This document shows positions 11,500 to 22,211 of a DNA stretch of 64,000 bases, one piece after another (within the stretch, counting starts at the first letter, position 1; each line of letters starts with the position of its first letter). A model generated the notes under the pieces. It saw nothing but the letters and a program-made list of their open reading frames with translations, searched no databases and was not told where the DNA came from. The translations under genes and the position numbers were made by a program. Source of the DNA: Muricea muricata (lineage: Eukaryota; Cnidaria; Anthozoa; Malacalcyonacea; Plexauridae); assembly GCA_963855995.1 (NCBI GenBank), contig OY979727.1, positions 7,844,446 through 7,908,445 on the forward strand, in the 5' to 3' direction.

Positions 11500-11679
11500 C
11501 TTAGATGTTCTATAGGATATAATATATCTTTTGTTTTGGTTTGTTTGGGTGCTTTTTCTTTACGGCTGATGCTCAAGTTTGAGTCCTTGAATTAACTTGC
11601 TTTAAAGTCCTTGAAAAGTCCTTAAATTTCACTAGAAATGTACGAACCCTGCATCTTAAACTTAGCTTTACTTTTTTAG

Positions 11680-11949
11680 GTTTGGAAAACATGGCAAAGT
11701 AATGCAGAAAATATAACTTCCATTGGGATTTCAAAGACGAACAAGTTCTACAATCTGATGGATATTTCCCAAACAAAATATAAGGACCAGGGTAAAATAA
11801 TTGATAACGAAGTTCAGGTGATACGAATAGGCGACGTAACCAAGTGTTTGGAAGATGGCGGTGAGGGCAAAACGCCAAAATTAAATGGTGGGACAGTTTG
11901 CGAAAAGATCTATAATAACCATTGTTTATTCTGTAGTATTAAGTTATAA
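11680..11949 (+). CDS. Final exon of the glycosyltransferase/pyruvyltransferase gene
   Basis: A pyrimidine-rich acceptor (ctttacttttttag, ending at 11679) opens an uninterrupted 89-codon frame to a stop at 11947-11949. It begins VWKTWQSNAENI. The exon before it ends in phase 0 at 7790 with LLTK, and this exon starts in phase 0. The joined LLTK-VWKTW fits the GT32 pattern in which a Leu-Thr-Arg/Lys motif is followed by a hydrophobic residue and an aromatic helix. Residues beyond the first twenty have no recognised family resemblance. The sequence is hydrophilic, with four cysteines. The intron between the exons carries the antisense LINE. Confidence 0.6.
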   Translation, partial: VWKTWQSNAENITSIGISKTNKFYNLMDISQTKYKDQGKIIDNEVQVIRIGDVTKCLEDGGEGKTPKLNGGTVCEKIYNNHCLFCSIKL

Positions 11950-12418
11950 TTTAGGATTTAATTTTAGCACTTTATATAAGATTGTATACTACGACGGCTA
12001 CGGGACGAGGGAATAGCATCACCTTAATTCTTGCTCTTTGCACAGTGTCAATTTATGCTTCAAATACAAGGAAATACAATACGTTTAGGATTTGAACATT
12101 TAACCTTGTAATCGCCAGTATAGTTCGATCGCAATAATATACACTCCAAGAGTTTATTGCTCGAGCACTTACTGTCTTCTTATAATTACCGGGCCGTTCA
12201 AGACTTTTTCCATGTTTCTCTTTTCCAGTTCCTAATGTTATTCTTGCTTTATATATTTCTACATTTAATATCGAAATTGTTGTGTTAAAACTGTCAAACG
12301 TTTTTAAGAGAAACTGCATGATTATATTTTAATGATATTGATAGTCCGTCATGTTTTTGAGATCAGTGAGGATGATTACACTCCGCCCATGAACGCCTTG
12401 AAAGACACTTCGTGAAGG
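11950..12418. other. Non-coding sequence downstream of the gene
   Basis: Sequence after the stop codon, with no further exon or RNA recognised. The block gatcagtgaggatga at about 12361 recurs inverted at 15803-15820. Confidence 0.4.
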
Positions 12419-12544
12419 CTCTTTTCCACTCATCGCAAGAATCAACTCGCAAGATCGCTGCGATTATTTCCAGCCAATTATATTTTAATTAGATGCAAGT
12501 ACTCGTTGCTAGCTTGCGAGAGTTTTGAGATGAGTGGAAAAGAG
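12419..12544. mobile_element. Short foldback MITE
   Basis: Perfect 16-bp inverted ends, ctcttttccactcatc and gatgagtggaaaagag. Inner arms (actcgcaagatcgc against agcttgcgagag) extend the fold. It is 126 bp with no coding capacity. Confidence 0.6.
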
Positions 12545-12697
12545 GCTGGAGGCTTTAATGCACACGAAAAAATACCAGAGAATGGGCATTAAAACTGCCC
12601 AGAAACTATGGATTTCATTAATTCCCCGCCTCGATTTCAGCCTATTGCTTCGTGCGCACTGAAGCAAATTCGGGAAATTAAATGTCTATGGGCCCAT

Positions 12698-13121
12698 GGC
12701 CCCGTTTACACAGCGCTCGACAAAATTTTGTCCGGAAAGATTTTTGTACTGTTACTAATATTTGTTGACATTGGCTTCACGTTTACACAATACCTCATTG
12801 TAAGGATTAAATCTTTCGGTCTCTGTTCGCCAGTTTTCGGTTGTGAACGGGTGTTGCTATGGTTGCTAGGATCTACATTAACATGACGTGTTTCAAACAG
12901 AAATTCGAAACAGATCCGTGTAAACATTCGTCCGGATTAGCGTTTACACGATACCGGACAAATATTTGTCCGACACTAGTGCACTTTCGTAGCAGGTTAA
13001 AAGTTTGTACGCAGTTTATTCGTAATCCAAAACATGTCCGGATAGAGAAGTGCCGTATAAACGCAAGGTGTATCCGCACGAATGTTCGCCCCGATAAAAA
13101 TTTGCATGATGTCGTGTAAAC
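12698..13121. mobile_element. TIR element, 'cccgtttacac' family
   Basis: Ends read ccccgtttacacagcg and gtcgtgtaaacggg in inverse orientation, with repeated internal blocks such as gacaaaattttgtccgg and ggacaaatatttgtccg. Overlapping open frames on both strands reflect the palindromic structure and are not genes. Confidence 0.45.
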
Positions 13122-14189
13122 GGGATCTATAAATTAATGCTTCATTATTACAACTGTCGCGGAAAAAAAGAGCAGATCTCAGCGTTTTTCTCAGTCTTAC
13201 AGTGTTTTTCCAAACGTTTAAGTACAGTTTCACACTTTTCATTAATCCCATATTACTTTACTAGTGATATTAAACAATTATTGGATGAGGTCGAGTAGAC
13301 CATATGAAAAGACATAGGTTCGTGTTAAATAGTTACCCTTAAATAGTTATGTCTTAAAAACATGCATATTATAAATGACATCAAAAAACATATATCATTT
13401 TTCTCCAAGAAAATCCCGCGCGACATATTTCCATGTTATGGAGAACGCAAACCTATAGGGTTTAGTCAATTTTAATACTTTCTTACTTTCCGTTTAATGT
13501 TTGAAAAATCAAAACTGTTTTGTCCAAAATTTTCTAGAACGCATTATTTTGATAAATTGTGATAATATTCCCTGATAATTGTGTTTGTATAATAATTCAG
13601 CGGTTTCAGCCGTACCAAGAATTGCTGTAATAATGTCATGTTACGTTATATATTTTGGTGGGACGGTATGTATTTACCACGCATTTGGTGGCAAGTAGAT
13701 GCAATTTTCTATCATTTGCTCACTTCGGTGTTCAGTCTGATTCACTTCAAAATTGCGTATTGAAACTCAAGAGTCGAGCGATTCAGATCAGTACGTTCAA
13801 CAAAGACATTAGCACCACTGTTTAATCGGTAAACCAAAAGGAAAAAAGGCGTTCAGACCGAAAAGTCGACGGGTGTCGATTAGAGGTACGTTATTGAAGA
13901 ATCGTTTGAAAGCCCAAAGTTATCTCTCGGAACTGAATACAAATTTCTCTCGTGACTATTTCAAACGAGCCCTACTGAAAGCGATCAGCAACAAATATAT
14001 AGGCATGTTTATTTCTTCTACTTTTCCCAATATTGCTAGTTCAGTGAAATGTATTAAGAAATGCGTCATGTTATGTCAAGTATACATTAATTGTTCGAGA
14101 ACTGTGAAGCTAAACTCAGAAGTGTTCACTTCAGGCGAATATGCATTGGGGATAAAATAGTTGAAACATCAAATTAAGTTACATCTCTT
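13122..14189. other. Non-coding sequence
   Basis: AT-rich. The open frame 13873-14160 has no recognised family. No RNA gene or clear transposon ends were seen. Confidence 0.4.
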
Positions 14190-14872
14190 TCTAACCGTTG
14201 CCAGTGTGGGTATTAGATGAGAAACAGTAAATGTATCAACGTTTCAAATGTATCCACCCACTATACCTGGGCGATAGAACAGAATTCGACGTTTCGAATT
14301 GTTGAATTTTTATTCCACTAAGTAATGAGTCCTTCCTTGGATATTTTTACTCCTTTTCACCTATCATTTGCTGTAATTCTATCAAAGCAAAACGGTCGTG
14401 ATGGAAGCCAAGCAATAATTTTTATGAACAATTTGTAAGCTTTTACTATAATTGGAGCATTTAAGGCCATTTAAAATGCGAATTCCAGTGTAGTTGTGAA
14501 TGATTCAAAGGATTGTCTCACTACCTCGGCGATAAACAAGATTTCGATGTTTCGAACGAACGCCCTTCGTCTGGAATTAGTAGAGATATTAGCGAGGTTT
14601 AGCAAACACGACGCGACGTCAAAGACGACGTGAGAATGGCGTCAAAATGGCGTGATATGACCATTTAAGGATATTGCAACGCCATTTTGACGCCATTCTC
14701 ACGTCGTCTTTGACGTCGCGTCGTGTTTGCTAAACCTCGCTATTAACTCATTCCAAACGAAGGGCCTTCGCTCGAAACGTCGGAATCTTGTTTATCGCCG
14801 AGGTAGTGAGACAATCCTTTGATTCATTTGCTGTTGTTTATCCGCTACCCACACTGGCAACGGTTTAAATTT
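14190..14872. mobile_element. Nested foldback element
   Basis: Three concentric inverted repeats. Outermost: aaccgttgccagtgtgggta at about 14197 and its inverse near 14850-14870. Middle: ttgtctcactacctcggcga near 14512 and its inverse at about 14795-14815. Innermost: the perfect palindrome 14590-14742. The nesting suggests one foldback inserted into another. Confidence 0.6.
14590..14742. repeat. Perfect palindrome with 64-bp arms
   Basis: The arm 14590-14653 is matched base for base by the reverse complement of 14679-14742, around a 25-bp loop. It is rich in gacgtc and cgtcgt steps. Complete identity of the arms implies recent origin or gene conversion. Confidence 0.9.
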
Positions 14873-15673
14873 CTTTTAAATGGGCCTTAATTAATCTGAT
14901 TGCCCCGAAAATACCTTATAAAGGCGCTCTTAGAGCAGTTTAGACTCTGCTAGACGAGGAGTGGACGTCTTCCCATGATGCAACACTGATTGTGATTACT
15001 GCAGGTTTTTAGATGGTAGATATTGACATTGAAAGTACGATGACCGCGACATGTTCAAAATGTTTCTACACTAGCACTGTTTGACAAAATATTTAACACG
15101 AATCCAAATGGAAACCGATGAGAATCTTAATAAGATAATGGTGAAATAAGCCAATAAAATTGCTGATAAAAACAGAATCTTTTTCAGTTCAAAAATGAGC
15201 TAGAGAACACCAACAGAAAGCGATTAAATACAATGAAAAGTTTTGGTCACAGGCTTTTAACCAGAAAATTTTCAGTTGCCTTAAGATTTCGTCGGTTTGG
15301 TATGGAGTGAATATTTTCATTAGCGCAGGAAAGACACAAAAATATTGTTTTAACTAGAAAATACAAAACATGCAAAACCCCTCGCCACTTTTGATTGAAT
15401 AAAATAATATGTGAACATTTGTATGAGCTTGTAATCACTATAATCGTTTTATTAAGACATGCAGTATATACTGTGAGCTTGAGTTTATTGTCCGTCCATC
15501 ATTATTTTGTTTATTCATCTTGCATTACAGAACTTTATACTTCATGCTCACACATTCTGTTCTTTGACCTTGTTTGCTGTCAAAATAGCTTTAAGAATAT
15601 TCCCTGTCAAATTTTCATTGGCTTGTGCTAACTGGCGAACAATTCTCTCGACCTTGTCAGTGTCTTGTAATCC
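14873..15673. other. Non-coding sequence
   Basis: AT-rich, with no conserved frame. Open frames at 15247-15773 overlap the start of the next element and look incidental. Confidence 0.4.
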
Positions 15674-16029
15674 CCGAGCCAACGGCGCGAAGCGCCGTTC
15701 CGGGCGTAAGCCCGGGGCGAGGGTTACTAATTTCGTATTAGCGGAGTTCAAAGTCGTTGCTCGTGGTAGTTAGGTAGTAAAAATGGTATGTCATGACGTC
15801 ATCCTCACTGATCTCAACAATATGGCGGACTATCATGAATGGTTAACACTGATTGGCCAGATTTAAAATTTATCGTTGATTGATTAATCACGAATTCAAG
15901 TTATTCAACTGTCAGCAAATATTTAACTTTAGTTAGCTTTTTGCACTATAATATTTTGTATTTTTGCAAAAAGTTTTGGGAACTTTAACAACAATTTATT
16001 GTTGTGAAAATTAAATAAAAAGCATTTAT

Positions 16030-16160
16030 CAGGTCAACAAATATGGAGTCAAGCAAGCAGCGAAAGGAAACGAGGAAGCAGAACGTTTAGCAAGGCGAAA
16101 CGAGCGTAGACGACGACAAAGGCTATTGGAGACTACCGAAGAAGATTGAAGAGAGATTAA
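16030..16160 (+). pseudogene. Degraded Arg/Glu-rich coding trace
   Basis: One frame reads ERLARRNERRRRQRLLETTE and stops at a TGA; the adjacent frame continues with EERLIRGKYREAP. Such R/E-rich heptad-like repeats occur in some transposon-encoded proteins of marine invertebrates. I infer a relic of the element's own gene. The family cannot be named. Confidence 0.25.
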
Positions 16161-17435
16161 TTCGGGGAAAATACAGAGAAGCGCCAACAATTGACTATGG
16201 CGTGAAACACAAGGCAAGTTTGTTGATAATGCGTATTTATACTTGTGTTTTAATGCTTTATAAAGGCCGGCGTAGCCGTACTCATCCAGTCTATTCACTG
16301 TTTAAATTCCAGAGTAAGTTTATGTTTTGCTGAAATGCAAGACTGTCTTCTTATTATTAATGTAATTAATAGGTCGTATTTTATACCAAATTTAAGCTTA
16401 CATTAATCGGCGTAATAACATACCGATGACATCGGCGTAATAACATACCGATGACAAATGTTGAGCCATTTAAAAAAATTGTCAATAAAACAAGGATTAA
16501 AAAGTCAATATTTTGTCATTTTGAAAAAATATACAGAAAGAATAGCAATTGCCGTGTTGCTATGACAACAACCTATGTAAGTACTTCATGTAATTCCGAA
16601 AATTTAGTTGCATGCTCTTAGTTAGTGGCGAGGGGTTGCTGCATGCATGTATTTCTAGTATATTCTTGAATTGCACAAAAACTTGAAGTTTACTGCTTGT
16701 CAAAATCGGGTTTGTCGAGTTTGTAGCACAATTCCGAAGCTTTTCGTCCGATTTTTATGAAGGTTTTTATAAAATCGTTTAGCCACCGACCGACAATTTA
16801 TAATTTATATGTCAAGTCACTAACTTATCAAAACTTATACTTCCCGATAGTGTGCCGGTTATCACCCATTTTACACGCTTAATCTAATGATTTAACAACT
16901 CTGACACAAAAAGTGAATAGTAAAACGAGGCAGATGTACTGTTTGTCCATAAGCTCAGCCGATACATAACGAAAAAGACATTTAACGTGAATACATGTTC
17001 ATCGCTTGAGTTTGTATTCTCAGCGACAGCACTGAAAACGACAACACTATGTCGCTTTCAAAAATCCATAAACAAACTAAGGCAATACACAAGTAAACTG
17101 TAGTTTATTAAATCTTATACTTACTTCCGTGTCCATAATCTTGCCCTCGTCCTTGCCTGTGTAAACTGTTTTCTTCCATTTTCGGCTCCCGCACAACAGC
17201 ATTTTGTTTGCAAAATGCAAATTTAAAATGACCGTTAGTGTTGTATCGTGATTTGGAAAAGAACAAAAATTAATAATCTCGTTAGCCAATCAAAACTATT
17301 CTACACGATAGTCCGCCATAGTTTGAGATCAATGACAGTGACGTCATGATATGCCAAAACCTTACTACCTAATTTACTACCATGAACAGCGACTTTGAAC
17401 TTCCCTAATGCACGAGTAGTAACCCTCGCCCCGGG

Positions 17436-17670
17436 CACAGTATAGGATATAAACAGTAGGATCACTCAGCAGTGCAACATGTCCCCCAATTTTTATGCAA
17501 TTATCTGGCCAGAATAATGGTGGAACGGCCAGTTCAGCGTTCCTATTGGCCAGAAAAGGCAATTGACTGGCCAGAACCTGCATAATGAACATGCGTAATG
17601 AGACATGCGTGGAGACACAAACTTCAAAGGTTCCGACTCGAGTGGCCTTTCTGTTTATTTCTATTCTGTG
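17436..17670. mobile_element. CACAGTATAG-family MITE nested in a TIR
   Basis: It starts cacagtatag and ends tattctgtg, and interrupts the right arm of the 15674-17714 element. The flanking direct repeat CCCCGGG lies at 17429-17435 and 17671-17677. The uninterrupted arm at 15710 shows the pre-insertion sequence, confirming a 7-bp duplication. Confidence 0.75.
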
Positions 17671-17714
17671 CCCCGGGCTTACGCCCGGAAGGGTGCTTCA
17701 CGCTGTTGGCTCGG

Positions 17715-18556
17715 CAATTTTATTTACTAATTATTAAATTGTACATTCAGAGTAGCTTAAAATTACAGTAACAGGCTAGATCCCTTTCATTGCAGGCATT
17801 TTCCGCAATAGCAAAGGCAAAGGAAAAGGACATGGAAAAAAGAAGAAAATTGGGAGCATTCTATTCTGAAGTTAGTGTTTGTCTGGAAAAATATAGACGA
17901 TAATGTTATATCCATCTTAAACAAATATTATCAAAATCGTTATATTGTGGACCTTATTGAAGAGCAGAAAGAACGATTGGACAAAAGGGAATACTACATA
18001 CTTGTAGCAGGTAACTGAAAAAGTTTTATATTTGAGTCTATGTTACGTATTGTATTTCATTTGTTAATTCGCTACAGCGTTTCTAAACTTCGTGTATTAA
18101 CGATCTCTTCTGATCAACGGCGAAGCTTCATGAGGCAATACTCCTAATCCAAACGGTCTTCACTGGTGCTGCTGTTATAGCAACTTCAGTGACTTAGTTT
18201 CGGCTCCTCGCCATACAAAAGGTTGGAGAGGACTTATACTCACACAAGCTTTTGATTTAAACAACTCATTATCTATACAACTCGTATGTTTGAATAACTA
18301 ATAAGTTTACATTCAAGGAGATAGCGGCAAAAATTTCCTTTTCAATTTCTTTTTGTTTCTCCATGTTTTATGCGCTCGTAGTCTTATGCTAATGTCGATT
18401 TTTACTTCGCACACTTCAGTGCATGCTTTGTTTTGTGAGGATCAGGCTTTACTGCTTATCCCACCCCAAACCCGTCATTTGTATGCATAGGGACAAAGCA
18501 AAACTGGCTTATTCTCTATTCAAACAGCTGAACAACGATGTAGAACTAATTTTTAC
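17715..18556. other. Non-coding sequence
   Basis: No gene recognised. The expected second exon for the exon-1 relic that follows should lie here on the minus strand, but I could not find it. Confidence 0.4.
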
Positions 18557-18674
18557 GTGCTAGAACGTACTGTTCTACTCCAAACTCTCCATGGTTAATG
18601 CTTCGAGTTTCGATAAGATCTAACTGACTTAAAACAAGACAAATTGCCAGAAGGACCAGCGTTGAACGAAACAT
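18557..18674 (-). pseudogene. Relic of the secreted-protein gene, exon 1 only (fifth copy)
   Basis: Reading down from the ATG at 18674, the frame encodes MFRSTLVLLAICLVLSQLD and an ETRSIN block, closely matching exon 1 of copies A-D. The exon is exactly 118 nt and ends AC|GTAAAA, so length and phase-1 donor are kept. The promoter block and exon 2 are absent nearby. I infer a truncated member of the same repeated unit. Confidence 0.7.
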
Positions 18675-18999
18675 CTTTTTGGTAACTTTATTTTCTTCTG
18701 CAACAACAGCTCTGCATAAAAGACAAGGGAGCTTTTAAGTTTCAAACTTTGGAATTGCCTCAGTGACTTAATTTAGAAGGTAAAGAATTGAATTAACTCG
18801 CATGCACCAATGTTAGAAAAGTAGCGTATAGGAGCTCTATAATTGAGTTGGACGGAACAATATTCATATATTCGTGTTCTGCATTTTTAATCCCTATTGA
18901 AATCTGCTTGGTCTGTGAACAATAATACCTGAATATTACCCCCGAATTAACGACGCTGGCTACGCCACAGTGTAAAACAAACTTAAATCAAACTGACTG

Positions 19000-21300
19000 G
19001 CTAATTGAAGCAGCGCCAAGTCTCATTTCAGGATAGTGTTGCTTAGATACTTCCATCATGCAGCGTTAAAATAATTCCTTTAGTCAAACTCATTTTACAT
19101 GGAGTTAACAATTTATCACGGATGTGAGTAGGCATACTTGTATTGATCTGTTGTTGCTCTGACGCTCTCGACCAAACCAAAGTTAGTCTTCTGCTCAGTT
19201 GGACCACAGTATAGAGAATGAACAGTAGGGCCAGTCGGCCGGAAAAGTGACTATCCGATGGATAAAGTTATCCATCTTTCGTGCAACCGACCCCTGCAAC
19301 CATCTAACATATTCCAATTTACTATATATTTATAATCGTATTTCGTTGTCGAGAAATTAGGCCTTTTACGTCTTTTTTCATGCCAGCCCAACCAATCAAC
19401 AGCCTTTGATAAGAAACCAAAATTTCGTGGGCCAGATGTTAGTCAATTTAGTTGCAAAAGCTCGTTGAACTCAATAGAGACCTTAGCTAGGATTGACATT
19501 ATCAATTCTTTAAATGGCATTCGACGTGGCAAAATTTCGATTTAAGAAACGAAAAGAAATGAAAAATCAAGATCTTACGGGAAACTTCAGGGACCGCGGA
19601 GCGGTTTTTTATTGGTGGGGCTAATCGAGCACCTAAGGTGCGAGATATCTAGAGAGGAAACTTTTGAAATCAAGAGCCCTGAGATGCCTGGAAACACTTC
19701 TAATTTCAACAATCATCATGAAGTGGCATATAGTTTTTGCCTCGATTCTTATATTTTTAATGCAAACATATGTATTGAACAAAAATTATTGGTGGGGCTT
19801 TAGCCCAGCCAGCCACCCCGCTCCGCGGTCCCTGAACTTTGTCATAAACACGGGAGACTAAACAATATATTTTCTTAAGATTGGCGTATTAATTAATTCG
19901 TTGTCGTGACACATAACAGAAGAGAACTAACTTGTTAGTTGTTAAGAAGTAACAAGGGGGATGTTAACCCATGCATAAGTGTGGGGGGCGGGCATTGTGT
20001 AGGCGGAAACTCAACCAATATAAATTTTGAGAGAAATAGCAATTTACCTATGATTTAGGTATTAATTCATTCTTGATCGTTATATACATGACAAAAGGGA
20101 ACCGACATTTTAATTAAGAGATAACTAGGGGATGTTAACTCATGCAGATAGGCGAACGGAGACGGGAGCTGGGGGATAAAATCTTTAAATTTTGCAGAGA
20201 AATAGCAGTTTTTGGGGAGTTTCGTCTGAAGTCATTGGACAGTTTGTCGCCCAAAGTAGAATTTTCGTTTTTTCAATAAAATTTAAAGAGACGAAAAATC
20301 ACTGTAAATACTTAGCTCAGAGCCTCCGAAGATAGGAAATCGCTGTTTGTGCTTTCCCTGTAGGAGCACACCTCAAAAGTACACTTTAAACAAAAGCAAT
20401 GTTTAAACACATTTTTGACATTTAGTTATATTATGGGAAAAAGTCTCGAGAAAATTTTTGTCTTAACTTAATTGATATCCGGAAAAGCAAGTTATCAACA
20501 AATCAATTTTGATTACTTTGCGCTCAATCCAATTTCGGAATACACACACTTGTGTGGTCAGCTGGCAATGATATTAAAAGACTCTTTGGGTTTGTCATGG
20601 CAACAGCAAAAAATTATTCTCTGGCTCTGGTATAGTTGTAGTTTTGACTGCACAGCGCAGGCATGTAGCATGTTTTGAACAACTCGACTTGAAAAGTTTG
20701 TTCGTCTCTTTACTCATACGGGATGAAAGACGAACAAAGTCAAGACCAACAGGTACTTTTGACGGCTCCAAAATTTATAATAAGACACAACAAACTATTA
20801 CGTTCCGTCACTTCTAAACAGTAGCGTAGCCAGCCTGACGATAAAGTCCCGCTATGAACGGAACGAAATGGTAAGTCATATTCATTTAGGCGTACGGGCG
20901 CCTAAGTTTTTGGGGAGCAGTGATTATTTTGCCCGACTTATCAGGTATTTGCCTGACTTTTACTTCCTAATTTCATTGTTATTTTTTCACGACCAAAAAC
21001 AAGAAAAACCGCTCTCAGCTATTTTTCCTTGTGATAATTAACATTGTTTTTAAGAAATTTCAGCAATACGAACGATATTTCTAACGTTTCAACAAGTAAC
21101 TTTCATTTTTTGACTGACTTTCATTTAAAATTTTCCCAATTTCGAGGCCGGCCGGAACTTTTAAATCACAGTAGGACCAAGTAGATCTAGTTGTAGAATT
21201 TGAGAAATAAGAAAAACAATGTATAAAGCAAGATGCGGCGCCAAGATACTTTTAATGTATTGTGTGTGTTCTTTTTCTATGAAATAAATTTTTAATCATG
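19000..21300. repeat. Left part of repeat unit A
   Basis: It aligns by eye with 25845-27500 (unit B) and 50035-52270 (unit C) over most of its length, with small indels. It contains shared blocks such as caaccatctaacatattcca, gagacgggagctgggggata and cgaggccggccggaactttt. A minus-strand frame at about 20600-20760 keeps three cysteines (SCSKHATCLRC) in units A, B and C and may be an exon. Open plus-strand frames at 19612-19861 lie inside a MITE. Confidence 0.7.
19588..19834. mobile_element. AACTT-flanked TIR element (unit A copy)
   Basis: Perfect 17-bp inverted ends, CAGGGACCGCGGAGCGG. The 5-bp direct repeat AACTT lies at 19583-19587 and 19835-19839. Unit B (26125-26140) has the uninterrupted sequence ggaaactttgtcat, the exact empty site. 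A second filled copy is at 50576-50811. CAGGG termini resemble hAT elements, but the 5-bp duplication is short for that superfamily. No coding capacity. Confidence 0.85.
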
Positions 21301-21405
21301 CAGCAATGTTTGTTCAAAAATAGTGAATGATGAATGAAAATGTTGTGTGTAATTAGGACTATCATGCAGCGTAAAAGTAACTCATTTTTGTCAATCTCAT
21401 TTTGC

Positions 21406-21525
21406 CTTGAGTTAACGATATTCCTGGATGTGTACACACCTATACTGATGTGAGCTCTGTCATTGCTCTCGACCAACCGAAATTTAGTCTTCTGACCAGT
21501 TGGAATAAGACACTCTTGTTTGATA
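21406..21525 (-). CDS. Exon-like block, unit A ('LVESNDR' exon)
   Basis: The minus-strand frame contains CLIPTGQKTKFRLVESNDR and SIGVYTSRNIVNSR. The same frame is open in units at 27.6, 31.5, 39.8 and 52.4 kb, and length differences at 31.5 and 52.4 kb keep the frame. The donor is AAG|GTAAAA in other copies but GC here. No family was recognised. It lies downstream, in transcription sense, of the secreted-protein exons, so it may be a 3' exon of the same gene or a separate gene. Confidence 0.35.
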
Positions 21526-21539
21526 TATGATTTATTGCA

Positions 21540-22200
21540 AATATTCACAACATTAATAACATACCACAACCTTTGATTACGCTAGATAAAACCGAAGGCG
21601 AACAGAAATTTTGCAAGATATGAAGCCCAACTATAGGGCAAATTGCAGAAATTTTTTTGAAAATTTGAAAAAAATTGAAAGGGTCTGCAGCTATTAAACG
21701 ACCCACGCTAGACACACCTACCCATCCCTGCATGCTGCGCTTCTGAGAGAAAAAGGCAAACCAAAACTGACACTGAGATCAAATTTACTCTTAACCGTCT
21801 CAATAATGATGTGCGTTTAATCAGTTTACTTTTTTTCACTTATATTTATGTTCAGCACAAATGATGTATGTAAAACTTGACAAAATTAATCATATGATAA
21901 TTGGTATGTATAAAAATTGAGCACAATTCTCTTCACTTGTTATAAATGACTTGTTTCTTATTAACATGGACCCTAAATAAGACAATGAAAGTGCCATTCA
22001 AGTGGAAATATGCATGTATCAGTTGAAATTGCTGTTCAAGCAAATTCAAAGTTATTTCTCAAATTCATTAATAATTCATGAGCAATTTAGCCAATGACAA
22101 ACGCCCATTTCATCACGAGATGCCCTTGGATAACCAGGTCAAACACGATCAAACAGAGCACAACAATAGCTCAGTGTTGCATACGTAATTAAGGTATTTC
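21540..22200. repeat. Conserved middle block of unit A
   Basis: Matches 27870-28550, 52590-53330 and 60790-61480 closely. On the minus strand a pyrimidine-rich acceptor-like tract ending ctcag is followed within about 21 nt by a donor-like gggtaggtg, at 21710-21760. This could be a micro-exon; nothing else coding-like was seen. Confidence 0.5.
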
Positions 22201-22211
22201 AAATATCTTAA

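Larger units (their letters stand above)
8070..11575 (-). mobile_element. CR1/L2-like non-LTR retrotransposon (LINE), nearly full length
   Basis: The minus-strand element has a 5' leader, one long ORF (11499 to 8437) and a 3' UTR. It ends with AATAAAGTGATT and an A-rich tail made of aaacaaat-like repeats at about 8070-8110. It lies wholly inside the intron 7791-11679 in antisense, so splicing could remove it. Ends are approximate. No target-site duplication could be fixed by eye, though ccttgaa-rich sequence occurs on both sides (about 7938 and 11582). The near-intact ORF suggests a recent insertion. Confidence 0.85.
15674..17714. mobile_element. Large TIR element, non-autonomous
   Basis: The left end ccgagccaacggcgcgaagc is inverted at the right end (17671-17714, interrupted by a nested MITE). 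The inverted arms continue inward for over 100 bp on each side, including gatatgtcatgacgtca-like and tccgccata blocks. It is about 2 kb with only a degraded coding trace at 16030-16160. The superfamily was not established and no target duplication was confirmed. Confidence 0.6.

Noticed and set aside
12608-13251. Cluster of overlapping open frames
   Set aside because: They follow the inverted structure of a TIR element rather than a protein family.
19612-19861. Open frames of 63-65 codons (also at 50590)
   Set aside because: They lie within a MITE with perfect inverted ends and have no start context or family resemblance.
21710-21760. A 21-nt micro-exon on the minus strand
   Set aside because: Acceptor and donor look good, but neither reading frame nor neighbouring junctions could be tied to the gene, so it is not listed as a feature.
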